Shown piece after piece: positions 27,519 through 35,141 of a stretch of 64,000 bases of DNA. Location: assembly GCF_026965555.1 (NCBI RefSeq), contig NZ_CP114040.1, positions 10,990,001 through 11,054,000 on the forward strand. Reading direction: 5' to 3'. The translations under genes and the position numbers were made by a program. The notes under the pieces were generated by a model. That model was not told where the DNA came from and ran no database searches. It worked only from the letters and a program-made list of their open reading frames with translations. Position 1 is the stretch's first letter; each line of letters begins with the position of its first letter. This DNA is from Nannocystis punicea. GTDB lineage: Bacteria; Myxococcota_A; Polyangia; Nannocystales; Nannocystaceae.

Positions 27519-29129
27519 GTGCCGCCCGGGCTCCCCCCACCGCCTGCTCCGCCTCTGCGCCTGCGCCACAGCCTCGCCGCGCGGATCACCGCGCTCGTGG
27601 TCCTCGTGGTCATCACCAGCGGCGTCACCTCGCTGCTCATCATCCGCGAGCTCCGCGCCCTCAAGGTCAGCTTCGACCTCCTCACCATCATCTACGTCAA
27701 GTTCAACCAGGACCTCACCACCGCCTATCGCCAGTCGGTCCGCATCACCACCCACGCCCGCGAGCGCCGCGGCAGCGAGGCCCAGCGCCTCAGCGGAGGC
27801 CTCGAGGCCACCCTCGCCGAGGCCTTCGAGACGCGCGCCGAACAGGTCCAGCAGGCCCGCTCGGTGCTCGACAGCGCGATCGCCCACCCCGAGCGGCTCG
27901 GCGGCGAGGAGGCCGTCCGCACGCTCCGCGAGTTCCGCGAGGTCCTGAGCCGCCTCGAGGACCTGGCCGCCGCCGCCGCCAACCTGAAGCCCGCCGAGGC
28001 GCTGGCCGACGTGCGCAGCGAGAACGAGATCACCGAGCTGTTCCGCCGCCTCGACGAGCAGGTCTCGCGCGCGATCATCGACCTGCAAATTCAGGTCAGC
28101 GAGCGCGAGCGCGAAACCGAGCGCACCATCGCCCTGCTGACCGCCGCCACCGGCGTCATGGCGCTCCTGGCGGCTCTGGGCGTGATCTGGACGCTGCGGC
28201 CGCTGCGGCGGCTGGCGACCAGCGTGCGCCAGCTCGGCGAAGGCGACTGGGCCCAGCGGGTGGCCGCCCCCGGGGCCCTGCGCGGCGACGAGGTCGGCCG
28301 CCTCGCGCTCGAGTTCAACCACATGGCCGAAGCGCTGCAGGAGCGCGAGCGCCGGCTGATCCGGGGCGAACGCCTCGCCGCCGTGGGCCAGCTCGCGGCC
28401 CAGGTGACGCACGAGATCCGCAACCCGCTGTCGAGCGTGGCCCTCAACGTCGAGCTGCTCGACGACGAGATCGCCTCTGCGAGCCCCGAGGCGCAGCAGC
28501 TGCTGCGCAAGATCACCGCGGAGATCGATCGCCTCACCGCGATCACGGAGGACTACCTCGGGCTGGCGCGGCGCAAGCCGCCGGAGCGCGTGCCGACCGA
28601 CCTCGCGGCGGAGCTCCACAGCTTGCTCGACTTCATGGGCGAGGAGCTGGCCGGCGCGGGCATCGAGGTCGAGCTCGACGTGCCCGGGCCCGCGTGGGTG
28701 CTGGGCGACGCGGGGCAGCTGCGGCAGCTGTTCATGAACCTGCTGCGCAACGCCCGGGAGGCGCTGGTCGGCAGCCGCGGCGGGGCCGCCGACGACGTGA
28801 GCGACCTCGGCGATCTCTCCTCGGACCTCGCGCGGACCCCGAGGATCGCCGTGCGGCTGCGCCAGGGCGCGGGCGTCGTGCGCGTCACCGTCGAGGACAA
28901 CGGCCCCGGCCTGCCGGTCGCCGACGTCGACAAGGTGTTCGAGGCGTTCTTCACGGCCAAGCCGCAGGGCACGGGCCTCGGGCTGTCGATCGTCCAGCAG
29001 CTGGTGCAGGACCACGAGGGCAGCGTCCGCGTCGCCGCCACCGGCCCCGCGGGGACCGCCTTCGAGGTCCAGATCCCGGCTTGCGCTCCTCCGCCCCCCT
29101 CCGTATCCTCGGCGGGCGCACCTGATTAA
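27519..29129 (+). CDS. Membrane-bound sensor histidine kinase
   Basis: About 536 residues from a GTG start. Two membrane spans (about 20-40 and 205-225) bracket a helical periplasmic sensor, then a HAMP domain, HisKA with phospho-acceptor His298 in QVTHEIRNPLSSV, and a HATPase domain with N-box LFMNLLRNAREAL, G1 VEDNGPGLP and G2 GTGLGLSIV. It autophosphorylates and passes phosphate to an unknown response regulator; none is adjacent, so it is an orphan. The frame is open further upstream, but that sequence is Pro-rich and unlike coding DNA of this family. Confidence 0.93.
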   Translation: MPPGLPPPPAPPLRLRHSLAARITALVVLVVITSGVTSLLIIRELRALKVSFDLLTIIYVKFNQDLTTAYRQSVRITTHARERRGSEAQRLSGGLEATLAEAFETRAEQVQQARSVLDSAIAHPERLGGEEAVRTLREFREVLSRLEDLAAAAANLKPAEALADVRSENEITELFRRLDEQVSRAIIDLQIQVSERERETERTIALLTAATGVMALLAALGVIWTLRPLRRLATSVRQLGEGDWAQRVAAPGALRGDEVGRLALEFNHMAEALQERERRLIRGERLAAVGQLAAQVTHEIRNPLSSVALNVELLDDEIASASPEAQQLLRKITAEIDRLTAITEDYLGLARRKPPERVPTDLAAELHSLLDFMGEELAGAGIEVELDVPGPAWVLGDAGQLRQLFMNLLRNAREALVGSRGGAADDVSDLGDLSSDLARTPRIAVRLRQGAGVVRVTVEDNGPGLPVADVDKVFEAFFTAKPQGTGLGLSIVQQLVQDHEGSVRVAATGPAGTAFEVQIPACAPPPPSVSSAGAPD

Positions 29130-29144
29130 GGCCGCACTCCGCCC

Positions 29145-29939
29145 ATGCCCATCCGCTCGCTCGTCGCCTCCGCCCTGTTCGCCGTGGTCGCCTCGCTCGG
29201 CTGCAACTTCATCATGAACCCCGACGGCGACGGCGTGTTCCGCTGCGACAACCCGGGCGACTGCGACGCCCCGCTGCGCGAAGCGCTGGCCGACAACCGC
29301 GGGCAGTCGCGCTGCGCCGCCGACGGCGGCGGCGGCGGCGGCTTCACCCAGAGCCAGGACAACAAGGTCTGCAGCGTCCTCGACAAGGAGGACGTCGACT
29401 GCAACCCGGCCCCGTACCCCGCGGACGACAACATCCCGGTGGCCAAGGCCTGGAACGACGCGATCGCCCAGGCGGGCGCCTACTCCTGCGCCCAGGAGCA
29501 GTACGGCAGCGCCGGCTGCCCGCCCAACGGCAGCGCCTGCAACGAGGGCCTCGAGGTCCGCACCTACCAGACCCTGAGCGGCGACGCCGACAACCCGGAG
29601 CCGACCGAGGCCAAGGTGTGCGCGCCGAAGGGCGTCGACGCGGTCGGGGGCAACAGCGCCGTGCGCGGCTTCGACGTGCTCGACCAGCACTGCCGCTCCT
29701 ACTTCTGCGACGACGCGTTCGTGTGCAACCGCGGCACCGGCACCAGCAGCGGCTGGCGTTGCGTCCGCTGCGACCCCGACAAGGCCTACGGCAACGGCGG
29801 CTGCGGCACCATGTTCCTCCAGGGCGCCCCCTCGACGGTCTACACCAGCGACCTCGGCGGCGACGCCTGCGAGGAGGAGGCCTCGCCCGACAAGACCGAC
29901 TTCGGCCCGGTCGTGAAGGCCCCCGTCCCGAACCCCTGA
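29145..29939 (+). CDS. Cys-rich hypothetical lipoprotein
   Basis: 264 residues with lipobox SLGC (Cys20). About 18 further cysteines are spread through the mature protein (FRCDNPGDCDAP, SYFCDDAFVCNRG, CVRCDPD), suggesting a disulfide-rich extracellular protein. A short Gly run sits near residue 64. No known domain recognised. It begins 15 bases after the kinase stop, so the two may share a transcript. Confidence 0.75.
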   Translation: MPIRSLVASALFAVVASLGCNFIMNPDGDGVFRCDNPGDCDAPLREALADNRGQSRCAADGGGGGGFTQSQDNKVCSVLDKEDVDCNPAPYPADDNIPVAKAWNDAIAQAGAYSCAQEQYGSAGCPPNGSACNEGLEVRTYQTLSGDADNPEPTEAKVCAPKGVDAVGGNSAVRGFDVLDQHCRSYFCDDAFVCNRGTGTSSGWRCVRCDPDKAYGNGGCGTMFLQGAPSTVYTSDLGGDACEEEASPDKTDFGPVVKAPVPNP

Positions 29940-30017
29940 GCCGCGGCCCCGCGCCCCTCGGCGCCCCCCTCCCGGCGCCCGACCGTCGGCGTCCCCGCCC
30001 GCAGACCAGCGCTTTCG

Positions 30018-30039
30018 GACATGTCCCTCTCGACATGTC
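30018..30039. repeat. Double dispersed palindrome before the cyanophycin cluster
   Basis: GACATGTC-CCTCTC-GACATGTC: two palindromic octamers repeated directly, in the 165-bp gap upstream of the isoaspartyl dipeptidase gene. Confidence 0.75.
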
Positions 30040-30104
30040 CTTTGTCGCAGCCGCCTCCGCAGAGCCTTCCCGGCCCCGTCGCGCTCGGCTAGACTCGCCG
30101 GTCG

Positions 30105-31340
30105 ATGGCCGGACCCTCTGGTGGTACTGACGGACATGTCCCTTCGGCCAGCCCGGGCGCGCCGCCCCTGCTGCAGCTGCTCCGCGGGGCCGAGGTGTTC
30201 GCCCCGGCGCCGCTCGGCGTGTGCGACGTCCTGCTCGCGGCCGGCAAGATCGCCGCGATCGCCCGCGAGCTGCCGGCCATCGCCCCCGAGCTGTGCAGCG
30301 TCCACGACCTCCGCGGCGCGCGGCTGATCCCCGGCCTCATCGACGCCCACGTCCACCTCGTCGGCGGCGGCGGCGAGGCCGGCCCGAGCACCCGCGTCCC
30401 GCCGGTCAGCCTCACCCAGCTCACGCGCGCCGGCATCACCACCGTCGTCGGCGTCCTCGGCACCGACGGCACCACCCGCACCGTCGCCGACCTCGTCGCG
30501 CGCACCCTCGGCCTGCGCGACGAGGGCCTGTCGGCCTGGTGCTACACCGGCAGCTACGAGCTCCCGGTGCCCACCCTGACCGGCAGCGTGCGCCGCGACC
30601 TCGTGTTCGTCGACCCGATCATCGGCGTCGGCGAGCTCGCCCTGTCCGACCACCGCTCCTCGCAGCCGACCCTCGACGAGCTGCTGCGGGTCGCCGCCGA
30701 CGTCCACGTCGGCGGCATGATGTCCGGCAAGGCCGGCATCGTGCACCTGCACATGGGCGACGGCCTGCGCGGCCTCGACCTCGTGCGCCGGGCCCTCGAC
30801 CTGAGCGAGCTGCCGCCGCGGGTGTTCCATCCGACCCACGTCAACCGCAACCGCCGGCTGTTCGTCGAGGCGGGCGAGTTGGTCGCGCGCGGCTGCAGCG
30901 TCGACGTCACCGCCTTCCCGCCCGAAGATGACCCCGGGGACAGCCTCTACGCCGCCGACGCGATCGACCGCTGGATCGCGCAGGGCTTGCCGGTAAGCCG
31001 GCTCACATGTTCGTCGGACGGGGCCGGCTGCATGCCGGTGTTCGACGGTCACGGGCACATCTGCGCCATGGACGTCGGGCGGCCGACCACCCTCAGCGAC
31101 ACCCTGACCGAGCTGTTGGCGCGCGGACAGCAGCTCGCCACCGTCCTGCCGATCTTCACCACCAATGTGGCCGACCTCCTGCGACTGCCGCACAAGGGCA
31201 GGCTCACCGCGGGGGCCGACGCCGACCTCGTCGTCCTCGACGACCACGGTCACATCGCCGGCGTGATCGCCCGCGGACGATGGCTGATCCAGGGCGGCCA
31301 AACAGTGGTATGCGGGCCCTTCGAGAGGTCTGCCTCGTGA
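30105..31340 (+). CDS. iadA: Isoaspartyl dipeptidase (type with Glu metal bridge)
   Basis: Amidohydrolase-fold peptidase that splits beta-Asp-X dipeptides such as the beta-Asp-Arg released from cyanophycin. 411 residues. Metal ligands appear as H82xH84 (DAHVH), a further His in HLHMGD and FHPTHVNR, and the catalytic Asp in CSSDGAG. The position usually held by a carboxylated Lys reads GVGELALSDHRSS, with Glu177 instead, a variant reported for some members. The first 20 or so residues are encoded by a dispersed palindrome (30132-30152), so the true start may differ. First gene of the cyanophycin cluster, overlapping cphB by four bases. Confidence 0.92.
   Translation: MAGPSGGTDGHVPSASPGAPPLLQLLRGAEVFAPAPLGVCDVLLAAGKIAAIARELPAIAPELCSVHDLRGARLIPGLIDAHVHLVGGGGEAGPSTRVPPVSLTQLTRAGITTVVGVLGTDGTTRTVADLVARTLGLRDEGLSAWCYTGSYELPVPTLTGSVRRDLVFVDPIIGVGELALSDHRSSQPTLDELLRVAADVHVGGMMSGKAGIVHLHMGDGLRGLDLVRRALDLSELPPRVFHPTHVNRNRRLFVEAGELVARGCSVDVTAFPPEDDPGDSLYAADAIDRWIAQGLPVSRLTCSSDGAGCMPVFDGHGHICAMDVGRPTTLSDTLTELLARGQQLATVLPIFTTNVADLLRLPHKGRLTAGADADLVVLDDHGHIAGVIARGRWLIQGGQTVVCGPFERSAS
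30132..30152. repeat. Dispersed palindrome in the iadA N-terminus
   Basis: GGACATGTCCCTTCGGCCAGC lies 27 bases into iadA and encodes DGHVPSASP. A second in-frame copy, GATGACCCCGGGGACAGCC at 30927-30945, encodes DDPGDS. Confidence 0.65.
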
Positions 31341-32182
31341 GCCCAGCACGCATCGAAGAGCACCACAGCCGCGGGTGGATCGTCCCCGTCGGCGGCGCTG
31401 AAGAGAAGGAGCAGGACCCGGTCATCCTCCGCCGCTTCGTCGAGGTCAGCGGCGGAGCGGGCGCCCGGATCGCCGTCATTCCCACCGCCTCTCGCCTGCC
31501 CGACACCGGGTCGCGCTACGAGAAGATCTTCCGCCAGCTGGGCGCCCACAGCGCTCGCGCCCTGCCGTTCGAGACCCGCGCCGACGCCGAGCGCGAGGAC
31601 TGGCTCGGCATCCTCGAGCAGGCCACCGGCGTCTTCTTCACCGGCGGCAACCAGCTGCAGCTCAGCACGATCCTCGGCGGCACCCCCGTCGCCAAGGCCA
31701 TTCGTCGGCTCAACGCCCGCGGCGTCACCGTCGGCGGCACGTCCGCCGGCGCCGCAATTCTCTCGGAGCACATGATCGCCTTCGGCCAGGGGGGCGCGAC
31801 CCCCAAGGCCGGGCTCGCATCGCTGGCGCCGGGCTTCGGCCTGACCAACCGCGTCGTCATCGACCAGCACTTCCGCCAGCGCGACCGTCTGGGCAGACTG
31901 CTGTCGGTCCTCGCCTTCAACCCCTTCGCCGTCGGCATCGGCCTCGACGAAGACACCGCCGCCTTCCTCGGCCCCGACGACGTCATGCACGTCGACGGCG
32001 CCGGCGCCATCACCCTGGTCGACGTCGCCAACCTCGAGCATTCGTCGATGGCCTTCGCAAAACCTGGCCAGCCCATCTGTTTGACGGGCATCAAGCTGCA
32101 TATCCTCACCAAGGGCGCGCGCTACAACTTCGTCACCCGCGAGGCCGTCCCGCCGCTGCCGCCGCCCGACGACGACGACTGA
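31337..32182 (+). CDS. cphB: Cyanophycinase
   Basis: Serine-type exopeptidase (peptidase S51 family) that breaks cyanophycin into beta-Asp-Arg dipeptides for IadA. 281 residues from a GTG whose GTGA overlaps the iadA stop; an ATG nine codons earlier is possible. The nucleophile Ser136 sits in GGTSAGAA, and FFTGGNQLQL, VIPTASR and GIGLDEDTA are family hallmarks. No signal peptide, so an intracellular enzyme acting on stored polymer. Ends in a short acidic tail. Next gene is cphA, 76 bases downstream. Confidence 0.95.
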   Translation: MSPARIEEHHSRGWIVPVGGAEEKEQDPVILRRFVEVSGGAGARIAVIPTASRLPDTGSRYEKIFRQLGAHSARALPFETRADAEREDWLGILEQATGVFFTGGNQLQLSTILGGTPVAKAIRRLNARGVTVGGTSAGAAILSEHMIAFGQGGATPKAGLASLAPGFGLTNRVVIDQHFRQRDRLGRLLSVLAFNPFAVGIGLDEDTAAFLGPDDVMHVDGAGAITLVDVANLEHSSMAFAKPGQPICLTGIKLHILTKGARYNFVTREAVPPLPPPDDDD

Positions 32183-32240
32183 CAGACCCCGCCTCGCGGC
32201 GCCTTGCCTCTTTTCCCCGCCTCGCGGCGGTCCTCGACAA

Positions 32241-32258
32241 CCTGACCCAAGGGACATC
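32241..32258 (+). promoter_or_regulatory. Ribosome-binding site of cphA within a palindrome-like element
   Basis: CCTGACCCAAGGGACATC immediately precedes the cphA ATG. AAGGGA is the Shine-Dalgarno with four bases of spacing. The whole stretch is one base away from the dispersed palindrome consensus, and a near copy precedes the following Mur-ligase gene (35121-35137). Confidence 0.55.
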
Positions 32259-35120
32259 ATGCAGATCCTCGAGCGTCGCGTCTACCGCGGTCCCAACCTC
32301 TACGCCCACTTCCCGGTCATCCGGATGAACATCGACCTCGGCGAGCTGGAGCAGTGGCCGAGCGCGACGATCCCGGGCTTCGTCGACGGGCTGCTCGAGG
32401 CGCTGCCGACCCTGCAGCAGCACACCTGCTCGTACGGCGACGCGGGAGGGTTCGTCCGCCGCCTGCGCGAGGACAGCGGCACCTGGCTCGGCCACGTGCT
32501 CGAGCACGTCGCCATCGAGATCCAGGTGCTCACGGGGGCCAAGGTCAGCTTCGGCAAGACGCGCAGCACCGGCGCCACCGGCCAGTACTACGTCGTCTAC
32601 GAGTACGAGGAGGAGCGCGTCGGCGAGGCCGCCAGCGACCTCGCGCTCGACCTCCTGCACTCGCTCTTGCCCGACGGCTTCGAGGGCCGCAAGAGCGTGC
32701 CCGCCGGCTTCGACTTCAAGTCCCGCCTCGAGGACCTGATCGCCTTCGCGCAGAAGCGTCAGTTCGGCCCGTCGACGGCCTCGCTGGTGCGGGCGGCCGA
32801 GCGGCGCGACATCCCGTGGATCCGCCTCAACGATCAATCGCTGGTGCAGTTCGGCCACGGCCGCTACCAGAAGCGGATCCGGGCCACGGTCACCTCCGAG
32901 ACGCGGCACATCGCCGTCGAGATCGCCAGCGACAAGGAGGAGACCAACAAGATCCTCGGCGACCTCGGCCTGCCCGTCCCGCGCCAGCACCTCGTGCGCA
33001 ACGCCGACCGCGCGGTCGCGGCCGCCAACCGCCTCGGCTACCCCGTGGTCGTCAAGCCGCTCGACGCCAACCACGGCCGCGGCGTCTCGATCGACCTGCA
33101 GAGCGAGGCCGCGGTGCGAGCCGCCTTCGACAAGGCGCAGGAGCACTCCAACAGCGTCATCGTCGAGACCTACATCCCCGGCTTCGACCACCGCATGTTG
33201 GTCGTCGCCGGCGAGCTGATCGCGGTCGCCAAGCGGGTCCCGGGCCACATCGTCGGCGACGGCGAGCGGACCATCGCCCAGCTGATCGAGCAGGTGAACA
33301 GCGACCCGCGCCGCGGCATCGGCCACGAGAAGGTGCTGACGCGCATCGAGCTCGACTACCAGGCCCGGCGCCTGCTCGAGCTCAAGGGCTACAGCGCCGA
33401 GACCGTCCCCGCCGCCGGCGAGGAGGTCTACCTGCGCAGCACCGGCAACCTCAGCACCGGCGGCACCGCGATCGACCTGACCGACGTGTGCCACCACGAC
33501 AACCGCGAGATGGCGGTGCGGGCGGCCAAGGCGATCGGCCTCGACATCTGCGGCATCGACTTCATCACCCCCGACATCACCCGCAGTCATCGCGAGGTCG
33601 GCGGCGGGATCTGCGAGGTCAACGCTGCTCCGGGCTTCCGCATGCACGTCGCCCCGACCGAGGGCACCCCGCGCGACGTCGCCGGCCCGGTGATGGACAT
33701 GCTGTTCCCGCCGGGCACGCCGAGCCGGATCCCGATCGCCGCGGTCACCGGCACCAACGGCAAGACCACCGTCTGCCGCATGATCGCCCACATCCACAAG
33801 ATGTCCGGCGCCACCGTCGGCCTGTGCACCACCGACGGCGTCTACATCGACGGCGAGCGCACGGTGGTCGGCGACATGACCGGCCCGGTCGCCGCGCAGA
33901 TGGTCCTGCGCGATCCGCTGGTCGACCTCGCCGTCCTCGAGACCGCGCGCGGCGGCCTCTTGCGCGCCGGCATGGGCTATCGCGCCTGCAACGTCGGCGC
34001 GGTCCTCAACGTCACCTCCGATCACCTCGGCCTCGGCGGCATCGACAACCTCGACCAGCTGGCCGAGCTCAAGCGGATCGTCGTCGAGGTCGCGCGCGAC
34101 TGCGCCGTCCTCAACGCCGACGACGAGCACTGCCTGCGCATGGCCGACTACACCCAGGCCACGCGGATCGGCTACGTCACGACCAGCCCCAAGCACGACC
34201 TCGTGCGCCGGCACATCCGCGCCGGCGGCCTCGCGGTCGTGCTCGAGGAGGGCATCAACGGCGACATGATCACCGTCTACGACCGCGGCTCGCACATCCC
34301 GCTGCTGTGGACGCACCTGATCCCCGCCACCCTCGAGGGCAAGGCGCTGCACAACGTGCAGAACGCGATGTTCGCCACCTGCGTCGCCTACGCGATGGGC
34401 GTCAAGCTCGAGAACATCCGCCAGGGCCTGCGCACCTTCGACAGCACCTACTTCCAGGCGCCCGGCCGGCTCAACGTCTTCGAAGAGCTGCCGTTCAAGG
34501 TCATCCTCGACTACGGCCACAACCCGGCGGCGGTGCGGGCCATGGCGAGCCTGGTGTCGCGGCTCGACGTCAAGGGCAAGCGGGTCTGCGTGCTGGCGGC
34601 CCCCGGCGACCGGCGCGACGCCGACATCGCCGAGATCGCGCGCCACGCCGCGCCGGCGTTCGACCAGTTCATCATCCGTCAGGACGACGGCCTGCGCGGC
34701 CGCGCCTCCGGCGAGGTCGCCGACCTGCTGCGCGCGGGCCTGCTCCAGGCCGGCGTCGCCGAGGACAAGATCCAGATCATCCTCGACGAGCAGCGCTCGA
34801 TCGACACCGCGCTGGCCGCCTGCGACCAGGGCGACCTGCTGCTGATCTTCGGCGACAACATCTCGCGCTGCTGGAAGCAGATCGTCCGCTTCCGCGAGGA
34901 CCGCTTCGCCCCGGCGAACCGCGCCGTCGCCACCTCGAGCGTCGGCCAGCTCGCCGTCGGCCTGCCCAGCAACCCCACCGGTCACCTCGCGGGGCAGCCC
35001 GCCGGCCTCACCGGCCCGGTCAACGACGACCGCCCGCTCGAGGCCCATCCGGCGCCCGCCGGCGTGGTCGAGGACGCCCGCGGCGTCCGCCTCGCCCGCG
35101 AGACCGGGAGCGAGGACTGA
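32259..35120 (+). CDS. cphA: Cyanophycin synthetase
   Basis: ATP-dependent polymerase making cyanophycin (poly-Asp backbone with Arg side chains), a cytoplasmic nitrogen and carbon store. 953 residues versus about 875-900 in many homologues. An N-terminal domain (about 1-160) is followed by an ATP-grasp domain (about 190-480, with VVVKPLDANHGRGVS and GIDFITPD) and a Mur-ligase domain with P-loop GTNGKTT at 498-504, LETARGGLLR and LDYGHNPAA. The last about 70 residues (from about 885) are a poorly conserved Pro/Gly-rich extension. All catalytic motifs are intact. Dispersed palindromes were not seen inside it. Confidence 0.97.
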   Translation: MQILERRVYRGPNLYAHFPVIRMNIDLGELEQWPSATIPGFVDGLLEALPTLQQHTCSYGDAGGFVRRLREDSGTWLGHVLEHVAIEIQVLTGAKVSFGKTRSTGATGQYYVVYEYEEERVGEAASDLALDLLHSLLPDGFEGRKSVPAGFDFKSRLEDLIAFAQKRQFGPSTASLVRAAERRDIPWIRLNDQSLVQFGHGRYQKRIRATVTSETRHIAVEIASDKEETNKILGDLGLPVPRQHLVRNADRAVAAANRLGYPVVVKPLDANHGRGVSIDLQSEAAVRAAFDKAQEHSNSVIVETYIPGFDHRMLVVAGELIAVAKRVPGHIVGDGERTIAQLIEQVNSDPRRGIGHEKVLTRIELDYQARRLLELKGYSAETVPAAGEEVYLRSTGNLSTGGTAIDLTDVCHHDNREMAVRAAKAIGLDICGIDFITPDITRSHREVGGGICEVNAAPGFRMHVAPTEGTPRDVAGPVMDMLFPPGTPSRIPIAAVTGTNGKTTVCRMIAHIHKMSGATVGLCTTDGVYIDGERTVVGDMTGPVAAQMVLRDPLVDLAVLETARGGLLRAGMGYRACNVGAVLNVTSDHLGLGGIDNLDQLAELKRIVVEVARDCAVLNADDEHCLRMADYTQATRIGYVTTSPKHDLVRRHIRAGGLAVVLEEGINGDMITVYDRGSHIPLLWTHLIPATLEGKALHNVQNAMFATCVAYAMGVKLENIRQGLRTFDSTYFQAPGRLNVFEELPFKVILDYGHNPAAVRAMASLVSRLDVKGKRVCVLAAPGDRRDADIAEIARHAAPAFDQFIIRQDDGLRGRASGEVADLLRAGLLQAGVAEDKIQIILDEQRSIDTALAACDQGDLLLIFGDNISRCWKQIVRFREDRFAPANRAVATSSVGQLAVGLPSNPTGHLAGQPAGLTGPVNDDRPLEAHPAPAGVVEDARGVRLARETGSED

Positions 35121-35137
35121 CCTGACCCGAGGGACAG
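35121..35137 (+). promoter_or_regulatory. Ribosome-binding site of the second Mur ligase within a palindrome-like element
   Basis: CCTGACCCGAGGGACAG, nearly identical to the cphA leader; GAGGGA lies seven bases before the ATG. The shared 17-base block links the two start regions. Confidence 0.5.
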
Positions 35138-35141
35138 CACC